From: CAZZKJ01 sp964654695
GTDB lineage: Bacteria > Krumholzibacteriota > Krumholzibacteriia > WVZY01
Reading direction: 5' to 3'
NCBI GenBank assembly: GCA_964654695.1
Contig: CAZZKJ010000036.1
Coordinates: 1-24,320, forward strand
Length of the DNA stretch: 24,320 nucleotides
The first letter of the stretch is position 1. Each line of letters begins with the position of its first letter. The notes beneath the pieces are model-generated. The model was not told the DNA's origin, did no database searches, and worked only from the letters and a program-made list of their open reading frames with translations. The position numbers were made by a program, and so were the translations under genes. Shown here piece by piece: positions 1 to 7,436 of this stretch.

Positions 1-542
1 GCCCTTACTTCACGCTGGTTCACGATGGATTTCTTATGCTGATGTATATATTCGATCGGATCCTCGATTGTTATGATGTGACAGCTTCGCTCCTTATTTA
101 TTTTATCGATAATGCTGGCCAGCGTTGTGGATTTGCCGCTACCGGTTGGGCCCGTTACAAGGACCAGTCCTTTTTGCTTATCTGCAAGTTTCTCCACGAT
201 CGAAGGAAGCCCCAGATCTTTAAAAGTGAGGATGTCGTATGGGATCTGTCTTATGGCCAGGCTGGTTACGCCTCTTTGCAGGAAAACGTTCGCCCGGAAC
301 CTGCTGAGCCCCTTGACGCCGAAAGAAAAGTCGAGTTCGCGCTCTTTCTCGAATCTTTTTTGCTGCTCTTCATTCAGAATGCTGTAAGTAATCTTGAGCG
401 TATCTTCCGGGGTCAGCACCTCGTGTTCTGTTCCGATGATCTCTCCATCGACCCTGAACTGCGGAGACACACCGGCGGTTATATGCAGGTCTGAAGCTTT
501 TTTGTTTATCATTTCCTGAAGAAGTTCTCTCAGATTAATCAT
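1..542 (-). CDS. pilT: Type IV pilus retraction ATPase PilT, N-terminal half (cut by window edge)
   Basis: This is the retraction motor of type IV pili, a hexameric cytoplasmic ATPase that depolymerises the pilus for twitching and DNA uptake. Reading the minus strand from an ATG at 542-540 gives about 180 residues starting MINLRELLQEMINKKASDLH. That is the PilT N-terminal domain, including the family signature 'ASDLHIT' followed by 'G..PQFRVDG'. A Walker A motif GPTGSGKST lies near residues 135-143, and the Asp-box 'IEDPIEYIH' follows. The frame is still open at base 1, so roughly half of the usual 350-370 residues are missing, with the His-box and Walker B outside the window. The start is 14 bases after the pilB stop and is preceded by a purine-rich GGCGGGAAAGA, so it is very probably cotranscribed with pilB. 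PilU is the main alternative and cannot be excluded from this half. Confidence 0.93.
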   Translation of the reverse strand, partial: MINLRELLQEMINKKASDLHITAGVSPQFRVDGEIIGTEHEVLTPEDTLKITYSILNEEQQKRFEKERELDFSFGVKGLSRFRANVFLQRGVTSLAIRQIPYDILTFKDLGLPSIVEKLADKQKGLVLVTGPTGSGKSTTLASIIDKINKERSCHIITIEDPIEYIHQHKKSIVNQREVR

Positions 543-556
543 TCTTTCCCGCCTTT

Positions 557-2239
557 TTATTGTTCGCTTGTCTCGCGAAGGACTTCTTCCAGAGACGTGA
601 GTCCCATCTTGAATTTGCCGAGCCCATCCGCTCTAAGAGTTAACATACCTTCTTTTACTGCCTGCTTTTTAATATCCGTTGTGGAACGCCTTTCCACGAT
701 CATCTCTTTTAATGCGCCGCTTATCTGCATCACTTCGTACAAACCCTGTCTGCCGGAATAGCCAGTATCATTGCAGTGCACGCAGCCTTTGGCCTCGAAA
801 AGAGTCAATTCTTCGGGCGTTTCCTCGATACCCAGTTCCTTCAGGGTTTCAGCATGCAGTTTTACTTCCTGTTTGCATTGGGGACAAAGCTTCCTGACAA
901 GCCGCTGCGCGACAATCATTATGACTGAACTCGCCACCAGGAACGGTTCAATTCCCATATCAACCAATCTGTTCATGGAACTGGCTGCATCGTTGGTATG
1001 CAGGGTGCTGAGAACCAAATGCCCCGTGAGGGCGGCTTTGGTTGCAATGGATGCTGTTTCCAGATCACGAATCTCGCCGACCATTACTATGTTCGGGTCC
1101 TGACGCAGAAACGCCCTCAAGGCCGCAGCGAAAGTCAGGCCTATGTCTTCGTGCATGTTTACCTGATTGATTCCATCGAGGTTGTATTCTACGGGGTCTT
1201 CGGCTGTCATGATATTGCAGTGAGGCTTGTTTATCTTGCTTAGAGCGCTGTAGAGGGTGGTGCTCTTTCCCGATCCCGTAGGGCCCGTCACCAGCACCAT
1301 TCCATATGGGCTTTCAATGCAATTCAAAAACCTCGCCAAGGAATTCTCTTCAAAACCAAGCTTTGACAGGTCGATCTGCAGGTTGCTCTTATCCAGAATT
1401 CGCATCACGACTTTTTCGCCGTATATAGTAGGCAAGGTACTCACGCGGAGGTCGATTGGTCTCACGCCGATACGAATCTTGATTCTTCCGTCCTGCGGCA
1501 CGCGCTTTTCAGCGATATCCAGTTCGGCCATGATTTTCAGCCTCGAAATAATGGCTCCCTTCATTTTGAACGGAGGCGACATCATCTCGTGGAGCATCCC
1601 GTCGATCCTGTATCGAACCCTGAGGGATTTCTCATAAGGTTCTACATGAATATCACTTGCGTTTTTTGCCACTGCATCCGATATAAGGCTGTTCACAAGT
1701 TTCACAACAGGCGAATCAGCCGACTGTACTTCTTCGAGTCCGATATCTTCATCCTCGTCCTCCACTATCTCGAAGTCTTCTTCCATGTCTTTCATGATGC
1801 TGGCCAGCGAATCCGCCGAGTCATAAAGCCGGTCTATGGTTTTCTTGATCGCTGTTTCTGTTGAAACTACAGCGCTTACTTCGAAACCGGTTATGAACTT
1901 TATATCATCGATCGCGAAGATATTATCGGGATTGGACATGGCGACGGTAAGATGCCGTCCTGCTCTTTTGATTGGAACGACCTGGAACTTGGCTGCGACC
2001 TCGCTTGGAATCAAGGCGACCGCATCTTCGTCGATCTCCACATCATCAAGGTTGACGGCAGGAACGTTGTATATTTGTCCCATGAATTCGGCGAACGCCA
2101 TTTCGGAAATGGCGCCTGACTTGACCAGATTATAGCTGAGGCTGCCGCCTTCTGTTTTTTGGATATCGAGAGCTTTGGTGAGCTGTTCCTGGGAAATCAG
2201 GCTGGAGTCGACCAGTTTTTTTGCGATTTTGTCTTTCAC
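557..2239 (-). CDS. pilB: Type IV pilus assembly ATPase PilB (GspE/PulE family)
   Basis: This is the extension motor that powers pilin polymerisation at the inner membrane; it belongs to the secretion-ATPase family of PilB, GspE and MshE. The protein has 560 residues, the normal PilB length. A MshEN/GspE N-terminal domain covers about residues 1-145 and is followed by an acidic linker (about 151-170, rich in D and E). The ATPase core shows 'ASDIHVEP' (194-201), Walker A GPTGSGKST (319-327), the Asp-box 'AEDPVEY' (346-352), Walker B 'IVMVGEIRD' (384-392) and the His-box 'TGHLVLSTLHTND' (405-417). Cysteines 452, 455, 486 and 489 form the zinc-binding tetracysteine motif. The start is GTG with GGGGGA upstream. 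A sigma54-type promoter is found in the gap before it, and pilT follows after 14 bases. The zinc motif, N-domain and pilT neighbour favour PilB over GspE. Confidence 0.95.
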   Translation of the reverse strand: MKDKIAKKLVDSSLISQEQLTKALDIQKTEGGSLSYNLVKSGAISEMAFAEFMGQIYNVPAVNLDDVEIDEDAVALIPSEVAAKFQVVPIKRAGRHLTVAMSNPDNIFAIDDIKFITGFEVSAVVSTETAIKKTIDRLYDSADSLASIMKDMEEDFEIVEDEDEDIGLEEVQSADSPVVKLVNSLISDAVAKNASDIHVEPYEKSLRVRYRIDGMLHEMMSPPFKMKGAIISRLKIMAELDIAEKRVPQDGRIKIRIGVRPIDLRVSTLPTIYGEKVVMRILDKSNLQIDLSKLGFEENSLARFLNCIESPYGMVLVTGPTGSGKSTTLYSALSKINKPHCNIMTAEDPVEYNLDGINQVNMHEDIGLTFAAALRAFLRQDPNIVMVGEIRDLETASIATKAALTGHLVLSTLHTNDAASSMNRLVDMGIEPFLVASSVIMIVAQRLVRKLCPQCKQEVKLHAETLKELGIEETPEELTLFEAKGCVHCNDTGYSGRQGLYEVMQISGALKEMIVERRSTTDIKKQAVKEGMLTLRADGLGKFKMGLTSLEEVLRETSEQ

Positions 2240-2321
2240 AAATCCCCCTGCGGATAAAATACATTGTTTGCGCGGACATCAGCAAAAATCGACTATTTCT
2301 TCATAAACTTGAGCGAATTCC

Positions 2322-2336
2322 GCAAGAGTTATGCCA
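2322..2336 (-). promoter_or_regulatory. Candidate sigma54 (RpoN) promoter of pilB-pilT
   Basis: The minus strand reads TGGCATAACTCTTGC. The sigma54 consensus is TGGCAC-N5-TTGC, so this site has the invariant GG and GC with exactly ten bases between them and differs only at the sixth position of the -24 element (T for C). The predicted transcription start is near 2310, leaving a leader of about 70 bases before the pilB GTG. Sigma54 control of pilus genes is established for pilA in Pseudomonas, Myxococcus and Geobacter. Its use for pilB here is inference from the site and its position. Confidence 0.55.
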
Positions 2337-2403
2337 CGAGAAAGCCCTGCGGTTGCAATGATAAACGAATATACTATCCAGTACGTTGCGAGAGAGCGCC
2401 AAC

Positions 2404-2423
2404 GCATTGCAATACGGTAATGC
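2404..2423. repeat. Inverted repeat upstream of the sigma54 site (possible activator site)
   Basis: Plus strand: GCATTGC, six bases, GTAATGC. The arms pair over seven positions if one G-T pair is allowed. The centre lies about 104 bases upstream of the predicted sigma54 start, inside the range where NtrC-type activators usually bind. It also lies 36-55 bases past the comEA stop, so it could be an RNA hairpin, but no T-run follows on the minus strand. The role is inferred from position only. Confidence 0.3.
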
Positions 2424-2457
2424 AAAATGCGAATCGCTAAAAGCCGGGGAGAACCTC

Positions 2458-2877
2458 CTAATATCTGAGCTGGTTCTCCTCCGACAGCTCTTTGAATTTA
2501 GATATTTTTTTGGGACCGATACCCTTGATTTCAAGAAGATCTTTCCAGGAAGTGAATGGCCCCTTGCCGGTTCTCGCTTGTATTACCCTGTCAGCAAGGA
2601 CCGGACCAATGCCTTTTAGAAGGATTAGAGAGTCGAGCGGCGCTCTGGAAAGAAAAGCCAGTGGAAATTTCAAGAAGTCATTTGGAGTTTTATCAAGGCT
2701 TTCGAAGTCGGATATGAGGTTTTTTATCTCCGCGGGCGGCGCACCGTTCGAAGCAGCACCGGGAGCGACAACGGATCGGGATGATTTTGCCGACTCATTA
2801 CCGGGCAGGGACGACAGGATTTCAACCAAGAAAAAATACGTTATTACCAAGGCGGCGCCCGCTATTCTCCTGATCAT
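2458..2877 (-). CDS. comEA: ComEA-like helix-hairpin-helix DNA-binding protein
   Basis: This is a probable periplasmic DNA receptor of natural transformation, which holds incoming double-stranded DNA after pilus-driven uptake. From the ATG at 2877 the protein has 139 residues: a short basic start (MIRR), one hydrophobic segment (about residues 5-25) serving as signal or membrane anchor, a Ser/Pro/Ala-rich spacer, and a C-terminal paired helix-hairpin-helix domain. The hairpins are 'LKGIGPVLADRV' (about 87-98) and 'IKGIGPKKISKF' (about 117-128), joined by 'GPFTSWKDLLE', the typical ComEA layout. A GGGGAGG sequence sits six bases before this ATG. A start five codons earlier (2892) is possible but has a poorer ribosome site. 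The gene begins 37 bases after the BtuB-like receptor stop, as the apparent last gene of the B12 operon, and lies just ahead of pilB-pilT. General HhH proteins of other function are the alternative. Confidence 0.82.
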   Translation of the reverse strand: MIRRIAGAALVITYFFLVEILSSLPGNESAKSSRSVVAPGAASNGAPPAEIKNLISDFESLDKTPNDFLKFPLAFLSRAPLDSLILLKGIGPVLADRVIQARTGKGPFTSWKDLLEIKGIGPKKISKFKELSEENQLRY

Positions 2878-2883
2878 CCTCAG

Positions 2884-2890
2884 CCTCCCC
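2884..2890 (-). promoter_or_regulatory. Ribosome binding site choosing the comEA start
   Basis: The minus strand reads GGGGAGG, six bases before the ATG at 2877-2875. The upstream ATG at 2892 overlaps this element and has only GCCGGGG before it. The inner ATG also places the basic residues directly ahead of the hydrophobic segment. Confidence 0.55.
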
Positions 2891-2914
2891 ATCCCCGGCA
2901 GCCTTCGATAAAAG

Positions 2915-4861
2915 CTACATCGTTATAGTCATGCCCGCAATCACAGTCCGGCCCGGAGCGGGATATCCTTTTATCTCCTCGTAGCGCTCGTCCAGGGCGT
3001 TCTTCAGACGCAGGTACAAGCTGCTTTCGCCGACAACAGGCATGCCCCCATCCAGCGAGTAGCGGACTCCCAGGTTCAGGTAATTGTAAGATCCCAGCCG
3101 CTCCCCCGCCTGAACCCGGTCTCCTTCATGGGTTATGAATGTCAGCGCGGCCAGCTGTTCTCCGATGCTGCTGTATTCTGCGGATAATTCGAGATTGGAA
3201 ACTGGAATGAACGCGGCGAATAAATTGAAAGAATTCCGCGGTCTTCTGGCCAGGGGTTCCTCGATTTCAAACTTTGCGCTGCGCGCTTTTTGAAAAGTAT
3301 AATTGCAGCGCAAGAATCCTCTTGAACCCAACAGTGAAGAATATTCCAATTCGATTCCGCTGTAATGAGCTTCTGCAATATTTTCTGTTTTCCAGGTTTT
3401 ATCGTTGTATGCGATCATATCACTGACATCGAGCTGAAAAGCAACAGCGGTGATGGCCGCATTTTCCAGGCGGAATCCAGATAAAAAAGCAAGCGGCTGA
3501 TCTAATCCCGCCTCAGCGTTTTGAGCGATCTCCGGCTTCAGATCCGGATTCCCGTAGTTGGGGAAATAGAGATCCCCCAGCGTCGGCACCCTGAATCCAC
3601 TGCTCCATCCCGCGCGAACCCGGGTCCCGACACTCCTGACTGTATAAGCAACTTTTACCTGTGGAGATATTCTCGAAGCGAAAAGAGAAGGATTATCATT
3701 TCTTACACCCAAAAGCAGTTTTAAACGCCCGTGGATCCGCGAATGCAACGCGGCGGAAACGGCGTTCGTATTTACGCTTTTATCCACCGATGTAAACGAT
3801 GAATAAAAACTATTATCGAGCCTGGAAGCTCTTTCGCTCTGGTGCTGCCATGACAGTATTAGAAACGTCCCCTCTTTGAGTACTATCTGCTCGTCAACAA
3901 GAACATCAAGTTTATCCGTGTTCAGCGATGTATCGGAAAAATTTGGATCGATATCCGATCCGTTGTAATTCCTCAGCCGGTTTATGCTCACTCCTCCGCG
4001 GATTTCCGTTTTCAGGCGCTTTTTCCAGAATTGTTTGATTTTCGCATACCCGTTGACAAGCTCGCCTTCCTGGGAATTATTGGGATCAATATACTGGTGA
4101 TAATTATAATCACTCATATCAAAATAATACGACAGGGGCAGGGATTTGTAATAATCCGTAAACAGAAGCCCCATAGAAAGAGTGGCGTTATCGGCTACCT
4201 GCATATTCGCTGCGGCGCTCGCGCTCGAGTTCTTGTAAGCATCCCTTGGATTCAGGCCGTCACTGCTGATGTGCGAAACGTTCAAAGAATAATTAACCGC
4301 CGAGCCGTTACCGCTCGTTCCAGCCGCAACGCGGCGAAGCCCGTTCCCGCCCGCTTCGCCGGTTACGCGGAAGCGCTCTCTCCGCCTGCTGTTTCTCAAA
4401 ATAACGTTTACGACACCGCCGATGGCATCGGCGCCGTACAAAGATGTTTGTGTTCCCCGCACGACCTCCACCCTTTCTATCTCGTCGGCGCTTACGTGGG
4501 CTATATCAAACCCCCCGTAGAACGGATCATTGACTTCGATGCCGTCCACCATTACCAGCAAATGGCTTGCTTCGCTTCCCCTGAGCCTGAGCTGGGTAAG
4601 ATTGCCGTATGAACCGTACTGCTGCACCTGCAAACCGGGAACCAGCCGCAGGACTTCTCCAAGGTCTTCGGCATGAATCGCATCGATCTCCTTGCGGGTA
4701 ATAACGGTTAAACTCGACAAGGCGTCCCTGGCTCTCTGAGAAATTTTATCAGCCGTGACAACAATTGGATCGACTTCATAGACGATCTGAGACCGGGAAG
4801 AAGCCGCATACACCGACAAGATGACAATTGCGGCAGGCAAAACGGTTTTTAACACTTTCAC
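2915..4861 (-). CDS. btuB: BtuB-like TonB-dependent outer-membrane receptor (probable cobalamin receptor)
   Basis: This is an outer-membrane gated barrel that imports a scarce nutrient using TonB energy; cobalamin is the likely substrate. The protein has 648 residues. A signal peptide covers about 1-24, a TonB box 'DPIVVTA' lies at 31-37, and the plug spans about 45-157 with 'LRLRGSEASHLLVMVDGIEVNDP' split across 91-113 and 'ERVEVVRGTQTSLYGADAIGGVVNV' across 129-153. The rest is a 22-strand-type barrel. The C-terminus 'NALDERYEEIKGYPAPGRT' closely resembles BtuB endings. The start is GTG with AAAGGAG six bases upstream. It lies 15 bases after the preceding receptor-like gene and downstream of a cobalamin riboswitch, which supports the substrate assignment. 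Receptors for related corrinoids or siderophores are the alternative, but the riboswitch makes them less likely. Confidence 0.88.
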   Translation of the reverse strand: MKVLKTVLPAAIVILSVYAASSRSQIVYEVDPIVVTADKISQRARDALSSLTVITRKEIDAIHAEDLGEVLRLVPGLQVQQYGSYGNLTQLRLRGSEASHLLVMVDGIEVNDPFYGGFDIAHVSADEIERVEVVRGTQTSLYGADAIGGVVNVILRNSRRRERFRVTGEAGGNGLRRVAAGTSGNGSAVNYSLNVSHISSDGLNPRDAYKNSSASAAANMQVADNATLSMGLLFTDYYKSLPLSYYFDMSDYNYHQYIDPNNSQEGELVNGYAKIKQFWKKRLKTEIRGGVSINRLRNYNGSDIDPNFSDTSLNTDKLDVLVDEQIVLKEGTFLILSWQHQSERASRLDNSFYSSFTSVDKSVNTNAVSAALHSRIHGRLKLLLGVRNDNPSLFASRISPQVKVAYTVRSVGTRVRAGWSSGFRVPTLGDLYFPNYGNPDLKPEIAQNAEAGLDQPLAFLSGFRLENAAITAVAFQLDVSDMIAYNDKTWKTENIAEAHYSGIELEYSSLLGSRGFLRCNYTFQKARSAKFEIEEPLARRPRNSFNLFAAFIPVSNLELSAEYSSIGEQLAALTFITHEGDRVQAGERLGSYNYLNLGVRYSLDGGMPVVGESSLYLRLKNALDERYEEIKGYPAPGRTVIAGMTITM

Positions 4862-4876
4862 TTCTGCTCCTTTCAG

Positions 4877-6772
4877 TTATTCAAATATGTTCCACTGGAT
4901 ACCATAGACAAACGTCCTGGGGGTCATGAGATAAGGCCACTCGGTATAGTATCCCTTATTGAAAAGATTAAGAAAATGCAAATAGAAATGCGCGTCCAGC
5001 AGACTGATATCCAACTTAATATTGGCCGTATCGAAAGATGGCACCCTGCCGCTCTCGACAAAAGTTTTAGCACTGGAATGGGCGTACTCTAAAGCCAAAG
5101 CCAGCGAGCTTGACCTCTTGAATAAATCCGTACCCAAAGACAACCTCGCAAACAACCTGCTGTGGGGAGCGGAAGAGAGAAAAGGTCCTTTATCGCCGTT
5201 TGTCAGTACCCCCCCTCCACTCAGCAGCATATGAACTCCGTAATAGTCTTCCTTGAAAACCGCCCGGCCGCTCAGAATCCCCATGCTTTCGGAGGGGCCG
5301 TTTACAAGCTCGATTAATGTCAGTCCGTTCGACTCCGACCGCATGGCAGTGATTACATCGCCGACACGCAATGTACTCAGGCTAACCTCGCACATAAAAC
5401 TCCGGAACAATCCGCGAAACATTGCACCGACTTCAATGAGATTCTCGCCCTTCAATTTGCCGTTTCCGGCGCTAAAAACGGAATCAGCATGAAGATTCGT
5501 ATGCAGTGGAATAAATAATTCCGCCAGGCTGGGCAACCTGTATAAACGTGCACCGAACGCCGTAATGGTTTTATCGCGGCCAATTGAACGGGAGAGGTTG
5601 AGACGCCCTCCCCATCCCGTTGAATAAGAAAACTGCCGGGAAGCATGAAGATCCGCACTGGTCGACAAGTTTCCCGCCGAATGCTGAAAAGCTGTTCCCA
5701 GGAAAACCGTATTCAATCTCGGATCGGCATAAGAGCCCGCCACTTCTTCATGAGCCAGCGTATTCTCAACACCTGCTGTCATACGCATGCCAAGCCCCTG
5801 CGCACTGGAAAAATTCCAAGCCGCCGCCGCTCCGATGGTCCGGTTGTCGCTGAGTGAATCCTCAGCGGTATTCTCATACTCGCGTTCGTATGCGCTCAAT
5901 TCGACTCCGTTCACCTCAGCAGCAATAGATGCTAAATGGCCATTTTTCATATGGGCACCCTTGGGATCGCTTAAATCTCCCTGGAAAGAGCTCTTGAAAC
6001 GCCTGAAGGAAAAAACATATTTCTTGTCGGCGGAGAGTTTTCCCCTAATCCGCATTGTATACATCCGTGATGTAAAACTTCCCATGCCCGCTACCGGTTG
6101 AAGATTTTCCGAGTTGAAACCATAGCCACCGTTAAGAAGTTCGTCGTAAGCGAAGTCCACGCCCGCACGCGATTGCACTGATGAGAACCGAACTCTGCGC
6201 TGTTTTATCTCGTTGTTCCCTTTGGAGAGATTTATCTCCGTGGACGGCTTGTTTCGGGGAGCTTCGGGGAAAGGAATGTCGATGACGCCTTCCATGGATG
6301 CGCTTCTTTCTTCATATTTCCGGCCGTAGACTAATGCGCCGATGGAAGTCGTCGGTACCAACGCTACGGGAGCGAAATCTCCCTGCGGATCATTGAAAGG
6401 TATGCCATCGAGATATATGCTGCACCTTCCCGCTCCCATTCCGTATCTCGACAGTCTGGAATCGGCACCTATCGGGCCCCGCCGGCTGAGAAGAAAAGAG
6501 GTTTCCGTTTCCAAGAAATTATCGAGGGAAAATGAATGATATGAAAGATAATTCTCCCTGCTAACGGAATCGAAAGGGCTCCGTGTCCATACACCACTGC
6601 CCATTGAATCCGCTGGTGCGGGCGTTCCCGCGTCAGAATCATTGTTTGCGCGGGCTGCAAACGCAAAAAAACCCAGGAGCAGAAGGAGCAGGAATAATGT
6701 CCCATTCATCGCCATCCTCGATTGAAAATATCTTCCTTTAACGGACGGCTTATCGACATCGGTTTTGCACAT
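4877..6772 (-). CDS. Divergent TonB-receptor-like outer-membrane protein of the B12 operon
   Basis: This is an outer-membrane barrel with a reduced plug, probably a second corrinoid receptor or a partner of the BtuB-like protein. It has 631 residues with a hydrophobic signal segment at about 24-40 ending in 'AARA'. A plug-like stretch contains 'YGMGAGRCSIYLDGIPFNDP' and then 'YGRKYEERSASMEGVIDI', matching the second half of a TonB plug. The remainder alternates as a barrel and ends with an aromatic strand (VYGIQWNIF). I find no clear TonB box of the 'xxVVVTA' type after the signal peptide. The ATG overlaps the upstream TGA by one base (TGATG), indicating translational coupling. A later start at M20 or M22, where GAGG precedes, would give a more ordinary signal peptide. 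The cobalamin role is inferred from the riboswitch and neighbours. Confidence 0.75.
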   Translation of the reverse strand: MCKTDVDKPSVKGRYFQSRMAMNGTLFLLLLLLGFFAFAARANNDSDAGTPAPADSMGSGVWTRSPFDSVSRENYLSYHSFSLDNFLETETSFLLSRRGPIGADSRLSRYGMGAGRCSIYLDGIPFNDPQGDFAPVALVPTTSIGALVYGRKYEERSASMEGVIDIPFPEAPRNKPSTEINLSKGNNEIKQRRVRFSSVQSRAGVDFAYDELLNGGYGFNSENLQPVAGMGSFTSRMYTMRIRGKLSADKKYVFSFRRFKSSFQGDLSDPKGAHMKNGHLASIAAEVNGVELSAYEREYENTAEDSLSDNRTIGAAAAWNFSSAQGLGMRMTAGVENTLAHEEVAGSYADPRLNTVFLGTAFQHSAGNLSTSADLHASRQFSYSTGWGGRLNLSRSIGRDKTITAFGARLYRLPSLAELFIPLHTNLHADSVFSAGNGKLKGENLIEVGAMFRGLFRSFMCEVSLSTLRVGDVITAMRSESNGLTLIELVNGPSESMGILSGRAVFKEDYYGVHMLLSGGGVLTNGDKGPFLSSAPHSRLFARLSLGTDLFKRSSSLALALEYAHSSAKTFVESGRVPSFDTANIKLDISLLDAHFYLHFLNLFNKGYYTEWPYLMTPRTFVYGIQWNIFE

Positions 6773-7314
6773 CAGCTTATCCCGATCAATTCATTTCTGA
6801 AGGGCTTTAAAACTCTCAAGACGGTTGGAAGCGCCAACGCGAACACTGCGGCATTCCAAACCTGATGGGCCGCCATGAACAGAATGCCGCCGGCTACAAA
6901 AGGCCAAAGACCGCTGTTTATGCCGGCGACCACGTAATAAGAAGCTATACTGGTCAAAAGATCATATATCAGGGTTATGATAAACCCGACCGCGCCTGCG
7001 ACCAACAGTGAAGCCATACGGGAACCCATGCCGCCGATGGCGGGGGCCAGAAGCCCTCCGGCAAATCCGATGCTGCCAAAAGACACTATTTGAGCAAGCA
7101 TGAGCGGAGGCAGCGATGCCCCCATGGGATTGAAAAGAGAGTAAAAAGTCATGGCGGCAATACCGACCAAGCTCCCCGTCCTTCGCCCGAGAAGAAACCC
7201 GGAGATAAATACATTGACAGTCATGAGTTCGATATTCGGTACAGCTGCCAGAGCATAGCCCAGGGCTACCGTTAGGGCGGTCAGCATGCATGCAAGAATG
7301 CTTTTTTTTCTCAT
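6772..7314 (-). CDS. ECF-type transporter S component, probable cobalamin specificity
   Basis: This is a small integral inner-membrane protein that would capture the vitamin for an energy-coupling-factor transporter, working with EcfA, EcfA' and EcfT subunits not encoded here. It has 180 residues with about five or six hydrophobic helices. The N-terminal basic 'MRKK' is followed by 'PNIELMTVNVFISGFLLG', then 'AAMTFYSLFNPMG' and 'LAQIVSFGSIGFAGGLLAP', a layout familiar from S components of the ECF_trnsprt type. It is the first gene after the cobalamin riboswitch, which is the main reason for assigning B12. The ribosome site is weak (AAAAAAGA), and no other in-frame start exists between the terminator hairpin and this ATG. 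The next gene overlaps its stop. The exact substrate (cobalamin or a precursor such as dimethylbenzimidazole or cobinamide) cannot be fixed from sequence. Confidence 0.75.
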   Translation of the reverse strand: MRKKSILACMLTALTVALGYALAAVPNIELMTVNVFISGFLLGRRTGSLVGIAAMTFYSLFNPMGASLPPLMLAQIVSFGSIGFAGGLLAPAIGGMGSRMASLLVAGAVGFIITLIYDLLTSIASYYVVAGINSGLWPFVAGGILFMAAHQVWNAAVFALALPTVLRVLKPFRNELIGIS

Positions 7315-7436
7315 GATATCTTTTTTGCGATCACAAGCCGGTCCGAGGTGGATACAACAAAAGCCTTGCTGCCAAGGCTAAAGAGAAGGTGGGAGGAAAC
7401 CCGGCCTCTCCTCGGATAGCCATCGCGGTTCCATGA
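7315..7436 (-). promoter_or_regulatory. Leader between riboswitch and first gene (expression platform)
   Basis: These 122 transcribed bases lie between P1 of the riboswitch and the first ATG. They contain a perfect 7-bp hairpin with a U-rich tail (separate entry). They also contain a longer-range pairing that would enclose it: minus-strand TCCGAGG (7416-7410) with CCTCGGA (7348-7342). The two structures could be parts of a ligand-controlled switch. This is read from base pairing alone. Confidence 0.45.
7354..7379 (-). terminator. Candidate riboswitch-controlled intrinsic terminator
   Basis: The minus strand reads AGCCTTG, loop GCAG, CAAGGCT, then TTTGTTGT. A perfect 7-bp stem with a tetraloop followed by a U-rich stretch is a plausible intrinsic terminator, and its place between a cobalamin riboswitch and the first ATG suits the expression platform. 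The U-run is interrupted by G, so termination may be only partial. Confidence 0.5.

Larger units (their letters stand above)
2240..2457. other. Intergenic region between comEA and pilB
   Basis: These 218 bases hold no convincing gene. On the minus strand they contain a sigma54-like promoter (2322-2336), an inverted repeat (2404-2423) and the Shine-Dalgarno sequence of pilB (GGGGGA just before the GTG). A weak 4-bp GGAG/CTCC hairpin overlaps the comEA end, but it has no adjacent T-run, so I do not call a terminator for the upstream B12/comEA unit. The gap is by far the longest between the B12 unit and pilB, which fits a transcriptional boundary here. Confidence 0.6.

Noticed and set aside
36..494. 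Plus-strand open frame of 152 codons at the window start
   Set aside because: The minus strand here encodes the PilT N-terminal domain with Walker A; the plus-strand frame is its shadow.
2440..2470. Hairpin GGAG/CTCC at the comEA end as a terminator
   Set aside because: The stem is only four pairs with a three-base loop and no immediate T-run, too weak to call.
4031..4612. Plus-strand open frame of 193 codons
   Set aside because: It is antisense to the plug and barrel of the BtuB-like receptor, whose motifs are unmistakable.
6705..6716. Internal ATG codons (M20, M22) as the true start of the divergent receptor
   Set aside because: They give a tidier signal peptide and GAGG lies upstream, but the outer ATG overlaps the previous stop in a classic coupling arrangement, so I kept the longer form and noted the choice.
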